Below, in pieces: positions 27,701 to 45,345 of a DNA stretch of 64,000 nucleotides; the stretch's first letter is position 1; every line of letters starts with the position of its first letter. The notes beneath the pieces are model-generated. The model was not told the origin of the DNA. It ran no database searches and worked only from the letters and a program-made list of their open reading frames with translations. This stretch comes from Malurus cyaneus samueli (taxonomy: Eukaryota; Chordata; Aves; Passeriformes; Maluridae): assembly GCA_009741485.1 (NCBI GenBank), contig CM019216.1, positions 58,206,656 to 58,270,655 on the forward strand, given 5' to 3'. The position numbers were made by a program, and so were the translations under genes.

Positions 27701-30700
27701 CTGTTTTTCAGGAGAAGGGCAGCTCAGAGGGACACTGGCAGGTCCCTTCCTCAGAGGCCAGGCCATGTGCCAAGCCCCTCACTGACATAAATTGTCCCAA
27801 CAGGACCTTGCTCAAGCCTGGACATCTCACTGTAACTCTGGTAAGTGACCTAGTCTGCCTGGGGCAGTGTCACAGGAGTCACCTGCCACCCTTCTGGGGC
27901 AGCCTTTGGGATCAGACCTGGGATGGCTTTTACCTCAGTAGAGTTTCACTTTGCAGGAGATACATGACACAGGGCTGCTCTTTGCCTTGATTTTTCAGTT
28001 TTGGCTCATCCTTGAGTCTTAACTATAAATTTGCCTTTAGTTTAAGATATCCAACAGTTTCTTGCAATTGGTGCATTATTGATCAGGACAAGTGGAGATG
28101 GTAGATTTACCTTTCAGTAAATGTACTCGCAGATTTTTTTTATCCTCTCAGACAGAAAAGTGCAAGATGTGCTCTTTATTTGCTCTCATGCAGTAACTGA
28201 TCACACACAATTCCCTTGTCTTTACTCAGGACTTTGAAATCTGTTTTCGTCTAAAACTCCACGCTATAAATTTGGAAGCAGCATTCCTTCTGCTGATAAA
28301 AGTATGATAAATCAGCATGAGAAAGTATTCTTTTTTTTTTTTTTTTTTTTCCACAAAAAGTGTTTCAATACCAACTATGGGTTTCCAATGGTCTTTTAAG
28401 TTGATGTTCTGCCTTTTAAAAGTTATGACTTAATTTACATTCAGAGATCATTCAGCTAAAAAGGCTACAAATAGAAAATACTGTTTTCTCATTCATCCAC
28501 TCCGAAATAATTTATTCTTATGAGTAAAATAATCCCAAAGACAAGCAATCTTTTATTGTTTTTTATACAGCTAGCCACACCCAAATTCACAGGCACAAGA
28601 AGAAGGCATCAGAAGCATGTCACACTCGATAAATCAGTGCATTCAGGTCCTGAGCACAACGCTCTGCTACAGCGATTCAGTGTGCAACAGCCAAATGAGG
28701 ACTGGCAGCAGGGAGCTCAATTCTTAACTTGTCACAGGTGAAAGGTAAAATGTGTTGGGGAGAACAAGAGGTGGATGAAGAGCCTTCACCTTGGAAGTCC
28801 AGAATGATAGAGGAGGATAGGAAGAACTTTTTTAAAGGCAGTGACTTCACTGTAAGTCTGAGTCCCAAGATCTGTGGGAGGGGAAATCTCAAGTGCTTGA
28901 CAAAAGATATCCAACTTTGTGGATGTGAGGCCAGACAATGAGATTGCACATGGCGAAGCATCCACCCACGGCTTTAAGCTTCTGCTACATCTGCAGTGAA
29001 AATATATGCCATATAACTACTAAAACTAAAAAGCTATTGCTGTGCAGCTAAATGGATCCTAATAAAATATTAAAAAGTGGAAAATCCTTAGGAATTGTTT
29101 GTGCATTTTTGTTGCAACAGATGAGCAATTTCTGGGGAACAAGAGCACTGATGCCCCACTGAAAGGACACCCATGCTAGAAATTCCAAAATATATAGGGA
29201 ATCTATGCACAATAGTGGGCTCTGGCTGTATCGGTGTCTGGGGAAGGTAGGAGGGTTTGGATAAACCTGAGTGAAGATGATGGTCCTCATCCTACCTCAT
29301 ACTGTGGCTTCAGAAATAAATCACAATTGTAGGGCAAAAGAGTCAAAGCATACCGATCCTGTTTCAGCTGATACAAAGAAAACTATTTCTGTGATGAGTT
29401 CCCTACCTTACACGTAGGTGTTGGTTTAGTGGACCCTATCCATCCCAAACCGGACAAATGAAATAGTGCAAGACAAACAACCTTTGTTTTCTGAACTCAG
29501 GCACTTAGTCATTGGTAATTCTTTAGAACAGGTAAAGGAGCCAAAACACTTCATAAAGCAATGTTTTTTTTTTGTTTCTCAGCTATTGCATCCGCTGCTT
29601 TTCCACAACTACCGTAATATTAAATGCTTCTCTTGGCATTGTGCCAGCCATGGGAGAAACAAGCTGGTTGAAAGTAGCCACATGCCAGTGACAGTCACAG
29701 GGTTGCTCTACACACATTGAAATGCCTGGTTTATGGGAATAAGCCACTGCAATTCCTATCATCAGCCAAAATCCGTTGTGATTTGTATGTGCCAAGACAA
29801 TTCAAGGTTTGTGTGCACAAAAACCCTGTTAGGCAGAGATTGAGATCTAAGGAGGAAGGAGTCTCTGCCAAAGGGAGAATTTTTTTTCCTGTGGTATGAA
29901 AAATAACAAAAATCAAGTAATTTAATTAAATGTCTCAATGTGTGGAGCTGGGCTGATACATTTATTTGCAAATACCCTGTAAAACTGTTAGTTTCTGTAT
30001 CTTGACTTTGGGACAATTGTACCCAGTGTTTTGCTTTTGCGATCGATTGTGTACACAGTGCTTCAGAAAAAACTGCCAGAGAACAAGCACACAGCCCATT
30101 TTTCAGGGCTGTCTGGGATGTATGCATGTGCTGTATGTGCAGCATGTGCAGTTCCTTATATCCTTCCCATCCTGCTGACTACCTGCTGAAATGCCTGCTT
30201 AAACAGGGAGCACTGCAGCAGACTCTGTGCCTGCACGCCCAAGCGTTCGAGAAGCTAATCCTTGCCATCCCTGGCAAATGTCAACTTTTGAGTCAACTCA
30301 ACAGTTTAAGTCAAATTTCTTCATGTGAGCATTGTCCCTGAAGCTTCTTTCTCACCTTTTTTTTTCAGCCTAACCAAAAGAAAACACTGAAATGTCTTTG
30401 CAACATCTCCATCAATGGAGGTATTTCTTTTAACTGGGAAAAAAGGCCTGTTGATTTTCCTGGCAGAGTCAAAGGAGGTGCCAGCTGCCATGCTCACCCA
30501 GGCAACTGCATGAATTCATTGCAAAGGTTAAAAAGTAAAACAAATGCCTGAAGCCCTGGCACAGATTTAACCTGGTCCATAAAGGTGCCAGAGAGAAGCC
30601 TTGGTTTCTAGTGTGAAGAGCCCACACAAGCCTATAGTGGACCTAAATCTGAAGGAAAATAGAACCAGAAACGTTCTCAGGAGGGTGCCTCTTTTTCCTC

Positions 30701-33700
30701 CCTGTTTCCTCTCTGTCAAAATTAATCCAGAGAAACATACACCTAAAACTCTAACTCAGAGGTTTGCCAGCCCATCTCTAAAAAGGGACCGGGGCTCAGG
30801 GGTGATGTGGCGATGGTGCCTGCACCTGCTCCTCCAGCATTTGTGCAGGTCACTGCTGCACCACAACACTGTGCCAGTGCCAGGCTGCTCGAGAGCTGGG
30901 ACATGGTGCTCTTGTGGCCATCTCTGAGTTACCCTACAGAAGATGTTCTGGTTAGTACAGGGAGAGGGCTGTTTTTGCAGTGGGGGTAGGCTGATGACTG
31001 GAGAGGTAATTGATAGTGGAAGCGTGATGTCTGTGGGGCTCTTGTTCGGGGGTCAAAGCTATTTGGTGGATGAGGCAGTTGTTAAGGGCAAAGGGTTTGT
31101 GGCGGAAAAATTGAGGGGGAACAATAAAATAAACCATGGAGGTAGCAATGAATTTATTGTGGGAGAACCTTCCTCCTCAAGCACTGTGGTGTTTTAATAA
31201 AAATAGCTGCATGTAACCAAAGAGGAGCATCACAGGGCAGGAGGTTGTCTCTGTGTCACCCGATACCACTGCCGGTGTTGATGGTGGCCCCACAGGCGTG
31301 GGTTTAGGAAGCCCAGGTTCAGCCTGTTCTGAGGCACCTCCAATCACAGGGGATCTTCTCTGTCCTGAAAGTCTTCCGGTGCTCCACTAGGACATGTCCT
31401 TCACCTGTGCCTGGCTTGGGAGGCAGCTGATCCTCGGATCAGTCTCCCAGTGATGTCCAGTCTGACTGCAGCGAGAGGATCTCTTTGCATGAATGTAGGA
31501 AACCTCATGTACCACATCTGGTAGGATAAAATACAATTGGGGGATTGCCTGTTTGCTGAACCAAAGCATGCTTCAGTTTAGTTGAAAGACACTGAAAAAT
31601 CAATGAAAATAAAAGAGCGGGATGTGTTAAAATCAGCTGGCTGTAACCCAGCAACAGTATCCAACAGTCACATGCTCAGGGACAGGCTGCTTCTGCCTCA
31701 GCTGATCTTTTTTCTGGTTGATCTTTTCTGCAATGAAATGTGCATTTGGCTTTCTTACCAGCTCTGCCCAAGCACCTCAGGAGTACCAGGTCAGATTCAC
31801 GTCACCATACCTCTGGCTGAACCTAGTGCAAAGATCTGGAGGATCTAATCTAGTTAAAATAAATGTAAGATCCTCATCTCTGCTAAAAGCTGCCACCTAA
31901 CCATAGCAAGACCATTTTAAGCCCAGTCTGCCTGAACATATCCTGCTAACATGCAAGGAATATTACCCAGACTGCTTTGAATCTTGTTGCACAGTTACCA
32001 CCCTCTCTAGGCTGCACCAAAGAAAGGGTGAAGACACCCGTGAGTTGAAGTTCTGCAAGCCTGCTGGAGCTGCATCTTCTTGATCTGTGTTTCCCAGAGA
32101 GCTCACCTGGGCCTGTGCAGACACAAAACTTCTCTGAGAGCTCTTTTACTTCCATTCTGCATGGAAAACCACAGTATCTCAGCCCCTGACACTCAGTGCC
32201 CCTGCAAAGCTTTGCAAATGCTGTTTTCCTATGCTTGCCCTCCTTTTTGAAGCATCCTCACTGTCCTACACCATTGACTGCTGCTCAATGACCCCAGCAG
32301 TGCTGCATAATCCCCAGATCACCCCGTACCTTGGTTAATTCCAGAAAATGATCCTGTCTGAGGAATGAGATGTTTGCAGCCAGATTAAGAGGCATGCTGG
32401 CATGTCTGCTTTCCTGAAGAGGGAACATTGGTTGTAGGGAGGACAGAGACATTTTGGGGAGCTCGTGCTGGGTCCTGCATGGAGTGGAGCTGTGCTTGTG
32501 TGAGGACACCAAAGGTGATGTGCCATAACACAGCTGTGCTGTGCCTCTGAACTTGGGCTGCACCAACACCACGAGTCTTCCAAGAAGTGAAGGTGTCACG
32601 ACATCTGTCATGCTGGTCTTGTGCTCTGCTCTGTGCACCAAGCCCTGACTGTGCACCTCCCTCCCCATTGCTCCTTCTTCTCACATCCACAGCAGCCATG
32701 ATCCAAAAGGAGTGAGGCTGGAGCAGGCCACGTCCTTCCCTGTCTCTCCCAACCCACCTATCCCACACCATTCTTCTCCCCTCAGCTTGGAGCTGGTGCA
32801 GTGTGGATTCAGAGGGACATGCCAGTGACAGCCCAGGGACAAACCAGAATTGCAGATGAAACGTTTTAATTTTAACGAAGTGCCATTTCCCAATGGAGCA
32901 GCTTTCTGCTCAGTCCTGCCCTACAACAGAATGGCTATGGAGCAGCTGTACAGCTGAGCCTGTAGCCCAGCACTCTGCACCTTTTTCGATCTGACTGGGT
33001 GATATGTGCCATGTGGAAGGAATATGTGAAGCAGAGGATCCAACTGACAGCAAATCTCTCCCTACATCCTTGATGGAAAAAAATGGTTGGGAGGTATGGA
33101 TCTGTGTGCCGCTGTCAAAAGAGAGCTGCTGGAGTTTTTTCTTCCCTGGACAATTATACATATAGTGAATTTCTGAGTCACAGGCTGGCATCCCTGCAGA
33201 AGAAATCATTTGCCCAGTACTGGAATAAGCCAGTGTACAAGCCTGTAATGGTGATCTGGTTCTGTTTGCTCAGCTGACAGAAGTTTAGCAGTCACTAATT
33301 CCATTGCATCCCCTCAGAGCAAAAAAGGAGAAAATGTAACAACCAGCAAGAGAGAATACAGAGAGATTCTGTATTGCTTTTTCCACTAAATATGCTCAAA
33401 TGCAGGCAGACAGCTCTCTCCCCTCACTTCCCTGAGTGCAGCGTGTTTGCTTTATCCGGTGATGTAACCGATTGCTAAATAATAGACAAACCTGGTATGA
33501 ACTCTCCTACTTATTTCTGCGCGGGTGCACATATGGAGGAATCTTTCTGGGCTTTTCACCGGATTTTAACAGCTTTACAACTAGAAATATGCCACTGCCC
33601 TCTGCTGGAAAAGCAGGAGCCAGACAGGCAGGAAAGAAAACCAGAGTGGAATTTTGTAAATGCAAAACACTATTGCATTTACTGCACTTGGTGATGGAGA

Positions 33701-35461
33701 CCTGTGAAATGCAGCAGCACAGGGACAGTGGGAGTCCTCTGCAGGATCCACTCCCCTACCGTGGCTGCACTTTGGAGGGCTCCCAGGTAGGGAAAAACCT
33801 GGCAGTGGAAGAAAACGTCAGACCAGACTTACCAGCATTTGCTTTCTTCTACACTTCACATAATGGGACACAGTTTGTATTTTTGAGAACCCTTTTCTAT
33901 CTAAAGCTATGTTTTTTTGAGAATCCTTTCGAATAGCCAGGATAAAATGTTGCCCAGTTTAGACTATCTGTTACATGCTAAAGGATCAAGCTAGAATTTA
34001 TTTTGCAAGGTAGATCACTCACCTCGAGAAAACTGTGTCACTCAAAGTGCTGTCAGATGGCTGTGGTTACACAATCCATATGGACAGCAGCACAACGTGC
34101 ACTCCTCACAGGAACACTAAAATTGTGCCCTAATGAGAACAACAGCAGCATTGGCTTTGAGAGAGCAGATGCATCTGAGGAAGGGTTATCCTTTCAGAAA
34201 AAGTTTCCATGAGATTTATTTAGCTATTTCTGGTATGGTGCTTATCACACTGATTTCCCATCATGAGAGACATTAGCTTCTTCCTGAACTACAGATATAT
34301 TATTGCTAGGCTAGTCTTCAAGCATGGAAATGTGGGATTTGTTGCCCTGAAGAACCATGGAAGATTTTCAGTTTAAAGCTGGAGTCAAAAATAGCCACAG
34401 TGGTGTGTTCCACCTACTCCAATGGCCTTGTCTCCATTGTTGGTCAGAGTGACACAATGTGGGCAAGGGACAAGAAATCATGTGAAAAATAGAAGATGCA
34501 AAGCAGACCTTGGCAAGTACCTTTTCCCTTCTTTTAGTTTCAGTTTCCCCTTCTCTTCTTTATTTTTCTCTTTCCCTTTCTTGTGCACTACAGTAAATGA
34601 TTGTCCTGAGGATGGAAGTGTCATGATGGTGCCAGGAGATCTGAAAATTAAACGGACCAAGCAACCAAAGACTGGCTAAGTGGAGGGTGAAGGGGAAAGC
34701 CTCCTTGGCATAGCAGCAGCTGGAGTGCTGGCCATTAAATGCATGCTCCATAGACTGGTTTGCATGATTGACTTCCCTGACATTAACTTCGAAGCCCTTT
34801 GCCTAATTTGCTGACCCATATGTGGGTTTACATCTTTATATATAGTAAATGCATAAAAAAAATTTATAATGACTCCGTGAATGACACATTGCTGCCCTGT
34901 AACTTGGTAGCTGTCCCTGCAGTTACATAGATGTGTCTGATTATAGATCAGCTTTTCAAAAGTAATAAAATGAAGTGGCATTTTATGTAACTCAATGGGT
35001 TACAGTAGGAAGCTGTTAACAGTAAAGGATTAAAATAAAATCGTTCTTGGTATTCAAAAAGTGATGAAACAAGGAAAAAAATAAATCCACCCCCAAACGC
35101 TGCAAATCACTCCTTACCAGTGTGGCATCTGCCAAGATCCTACTTGGAAAAAAAACCTGGCTCCTTCCCTCAGAGGGTCCTCCCACACTCTTGAAGGCAT
35201 AAAGCCCAAGGGTAGCGTTCACTGTCCACAGACACACAGACAGACTGCAAGGTGCACCCAGCAGCCTCATTAATAAATGCCACCCTTCCCCTGGGTTTTT
35301 TTCTAATTCTTTCTAAAAGAAAGAATCTGCTAAATCCTTGGATTCTGAGCATTTTCTGTGCTGAGGCTTAAATACAGGGGAGAAAATCTGACACGTTTCA
35401 GCATATTTCCATGTTCTTTGAAGGCAAGCAAGTAAAGGCAGTCTATTAGTGTGTGACATTT
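27701..35461. other. Intergenic, no gene recognised
   Basis: Mixed composition, GC-richer at 30430-33300. Contains the longest open frame in the window (33472-33936, 154 codons, plus), which has no domain, signal peptide or family resemblance I can see and is probably chance. Confidence 0.5.
28331..28350. repeat. Poly(T) tract, 20 bp
   Basis: Uninterrupted run of 20 T; no recognisable retroposon body next to it. Other A/T homopolymers are at 884-899 (16 A) and 4994-5008 (15 T). Confidence 0.95.
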
Positions 35462-35500
35462 ATTGTTTACACACTAGTGTGTATTAATCAAGTGATTAGC
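35462..35500. promoter_or_regulatory. Palindromic homeobox/forkhead-like motif cluster
   Basis: A forkhead-type TTGTTTAC (35463-35470) overlaps a perfect 16-bp palindrome TACACACTAGTGTGTA (35468-35483). A 2-bp-spaced inverted repeat TAATCAAGTGATTA (35485-35498) follows, containing TCAAGTG (an NKX2-like core) and two TAAT/ATTA homeobox cores. It lies just beyond the likely 3' end of ADGRG6. The motifs are seen directly; the enhancer role is inference. Confidence 0.35.
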
Positions 35501-35949
35501 TGAATAAATATATCACCAGTGAACAGTCAAAGTATGATTACAAGCTGAATGGAATTATTGATAATGAGGGACTACATTCAGCTGGAGAAAAAATATAGAA
35601 AGAAATAACTCCCGGGTTTTAGATTATTCATTTATATTACTTTAAAATATCATCCCAGCATACTGTCTGTTACCTTGATTTTCCTGACACGACTGCCACA
35701 GTAAATAAATGAGCTTGCATAACTTCCAGATCATTCACTCAATGTGGCATTGAGTAAATTACAAAAGGGAAAGGCATATCCTGCAAAGTATGTTCCCTTG
35801 ATGAGATGGTGTTAGTCTTGAACATTTATTTCCAACCTTTTAGCTAGGCGTGTATCTGTCTCAAGTACTTAAAAAAACAAAGATTATTTTGCAGAATTCC
35901 ACTGTGGAATTTTTGCCATCAAACACTAAAAAGGAAAAATAAAAGTCAA
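35501..35949. other. Intergenic, adjacent to likely ADGRG6 3' end
   Basis: Repeat-free A+T-rich sequence that may be part of a conserved non-coding element together with 35462-35500. No gene. Confidence 0.5.
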
Positions 35950-38552
35950 CCATTCACTATTAAAAGGCTTTAATTATTTGGAACACTAACATAAAATATG
36001 TTTACTTGAAAAGATTTCTTTCCATTTTAGTCTGTCTTCAAACCGGTTACACTATATCTCACTGACTAGTATTACAAATTACACTGACAAGTTTCCTCAA
36101 AGTTGCAAAAGATAGAAGTACAGTAATTTTTTTCACAAGTTGCTTATAAAAAACATATAAGAAATTATTTTTCCCTCTTCTTCTATGATGAAGCAGAAAC
36201 TTAGCATTAAAGTAACAAGAACAGTCATTACAGTGCTGAGTATATTTGACACATTTAACCTCACAAATAAATAAATATATACAAGGGAGGTTACAGCATG
36301 TCAACTACAAAACACAAGCTTTACATTGTAGAACTGAGAGCATTCAAGAGCAACTAAGTGACACAGAGAGTTTAAGATTACTACATGGTAGTAAAAAAAG
36401 AGAAAAAAAAATCTTAATTGAGCAAAAAATACAGGTAGATGTACATTAAACTGATAGTTAGGTTACAGCTCAGCTTCATTCAGGATACTGTGTTTTCTTT
36501 TTATTTATATTTAACTGATCTATTATATTTTATTAATTCATCCTTTTTCCATGAACATTTGATTTTCTTTCTCTTCATTTTTGAACATCTTAATCAGGTA
36601 GAAATCTCACAGTAAGCTGCTATGTGAACACTATTATCTACAGTAGTTAAGCAGGTGGGATGATAAAATATAAGTTCAGTAAATGCTTGTACATAATCTC
36701 CCCTAAATTATTTCACCAGTTAAAGACATCTGACAACCCTCATCCCTGTTATTAATTACATTTTGAGCGAATGGGGCTGATTTCCATTCATACACCACAA
36801 AAGCATTTGCATTTTCGACACTGAGGTTTCGCTCAGGTCCGTGCAGCGACAGCAGCGATCCTGGGTGGAATCCCATCAGGACATCCTCCTCCCACCAGGT
36901 GTCTGCAGCTGGGGAAAATGTGCCATTTGTGCGGTCACAGCATTAAATGATCTCTGCACACAAAAGCATGTGCAAAGAGCAGAGAATGCACAAATCCACA
37001 TCCCTGATCACTGAGCATCCACCTGCTTGGCAACTGAAAAATCTCAGCATAACTTCCTGCTCTCTTTCTGAATTCAAATAATTAAGTATTTGGCTAAAAA
37101 TATATTGGTTTAAAAAATGGAGAGTGTTTTAAATGAAAACTTGCATTAGGAGACATTCTTCTCCAAAAGCTGTACTTGAATAAACCTTTGATGTTTCAGC
37201 ACATGCCTTCAGCTTGTCATGGGGTGAAACATGGTTCATGAGGAGAGATGCACTTTTGGCACTCAAGGTCACATGCTAATATGCCACAATTTTATAGAGA
37301 GTAAAACAAGGCAGCATTTTATGCTCTTGTCTGTTCTCTGCACACACCCCCACTTCCTTCAGTGTCACTCTGGACACAGTGTAGCAATTTGAAATTCCTT
37401 AATATTGCCTGAACACCACTTAAACTCTGCTCAACCAACAACCACAATCATGTCATCCAACAAGGAGACAAAGAGAAGGATACTGATACTGATAACATTA
37501 TGTGCCTGGAAAGATGATATTTGTTTATTACAGGTAAACATATTCCAGGTTATCCTAATGGTGCAATGCCATCTGATGGAAGTGTCTCTACTTACAGTAT
37601 ATCTAAAGTACAGAGACTGACAATGGGTTTACAAAGAATTCATCTTGCATTTAAGTATTTAAACTTTAGTTTTAGCACCATCCATTGTTTGTACATTGTC
37701 TGTGGTACACACTGTGGTTTTCTCTGTCAATTTACTGTGTACATTATTATAAAAATATGTGTAGAGAGAGCTCTAAGTATATATCTATATATAGTTGAAT
37801 GTCTTTTTGTTATTTTGCTTAGTGAAAAAAAGAACAATAAACACAGACTTGAGGTGGGATACACTGCATTTCATACATATCAGTCAATAAGTGCTGAAAC
37901 GTGACTTTGTGTAAACTGTGTTTCTATGTATATGGATACAAACTGGCCTGCATTTACAGCACATACTGTTTTGGTAAGTAGGATTTGCACGAATTACATC
38001 TGTTTTGGCAAAAATGGTTTAAAATTACCCTTGAACTGGTGTTAGGGTTTTATTCACTTATGAATAAAGAACAGACAGCACTAGACATTCAACAAGCAAG
38101 AATCTAACAAGTGTCATAAGGAAAATCCATATTTTTCAAAAGAAAAAGGCCATCAGCAAACTGTTCAATAAAAGCTCGCCTGTACTGCGTGATATGTCTG
38201 CTATTTCCTCCAGGAGTCAAGACTTGCTTCTGTTTGGATTATACAAATTAAAGTTAGGCTTGTGGCTTCTATGTCTTAAAAGAGATTTACACAGGATTAC
38301 AATTAGCTGTCCAGACATCATGTTGGCTGGCAGACTTTTAAAAACAGCTCAGTATCATAGTGGAAAATTGTCTTTTTCCACAATCCTAAAAGGGTAGAGA
38401 AATAGGTCCTTAAGCGGAAGCTATTTACAGGAGAACACTATAAACTGGGAAAAAAAACTGAACAGATCGCATTCTATGACAGCTAGTATTCTCAATTCCA
38501 GGCAGACTTTTTGTATTCCTTTGATGAAAAAAACAATAAATCAGAAATCCAG
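35950..38552 (-). other. ADGRG6: Probable ADGRG6 3' UTR
   Basis: The stretch after the stop codon is A+T-rich, non-coding and free of recognisable transposons. Candidate minus-strand poly(A) signals are AATAAA at 38049-38054, AATAAA at 36500-36505, and ATTAAA near 35970. The last is followed downstream by a U-rich run of the kind that helps cleavage, so it is my favoured distal end. The true ends are not visible from sequence alone. A short GC-richer island with several CpGs sits at about 36825-36910. Confidence 0.42.
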
Positions 38553-38731
38553 TTAGAACTTTGTGCTGCGACTAAATGTATCAGACATGATGATATTTTT
38601 ATAGAAGTTGTCAGAGTGAGGATTGCAGTATCCTTTGACCTTGTCAATAACCTGGTGGACAGGGATGATTGATGTCTGTTCTCCATCCTCTTGGGCAAAT
38701 TTTGAAGATGGCTTGTCAAGAAAAACATTCT
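38553..38731 (-). CDS. ADGRG6: ADGRG6 last coding exon with stop codon
   Basis: There are 58 codons after the split Glu codon, then TAA at 38553-38555. The acceptor tract is CCTCCTCTTAG|AGAATG. It encodes [20 protein letters not shown], then [20 protein letters not shown] and ends [18 protein letters not shown]. This is the longer of the two tail isoforms I know for GPR126; the start of the exon is diverged, while the last 40 or so residues look strongly conserved. I did not find the alternative short tail ending in KTGPC between this exon and 43038. Confidence 0.93.
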
Positions 38732-45243
<6,512 letters not shown>

Positions 45244-45345
45244 CTGAATTGTCTGCCAGTCGGAACCTGCCACAACAGAGATGTCTCCGCCACTGTTTCT
45301 GCACATTTTCTTTCATAGCACAATGGAATACAAATATAAACAAGC
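45244..45345 (-). CDS. ADGRG6: ADGRG6 exon: end of TM7 and helix-8 region
   Basis: The exon is 102 nt with acceptor TCATCATAG|GCTT and donor TCAG|GTAAAA. It encodes [20 protein letters not shown], the inner end of TM7 and the amphipathic helix after it, then [13 protein letters not shown]. The CC pair is a likely palmitoylation site (inference from GPCR helix-8 cysteines). The exon ends after one base of the Asp codon completed in the next exon (D-WSKTATN). Confidence 0.94.

Noticed and set aside
32285..32771. Two overlapping minus-strand frames of 127-128 codons
   Set aside because: Overlapping frames in moderately GC-rich intergenic DNA with no recognisable protein family.
33472..33936. 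154-codon plus-strand open frame, the longest in the window
   Set aside because: No recognisable domain, no splice support, no conserved-looking composition. One or two frames of this length are expected by chance in 64 kb.
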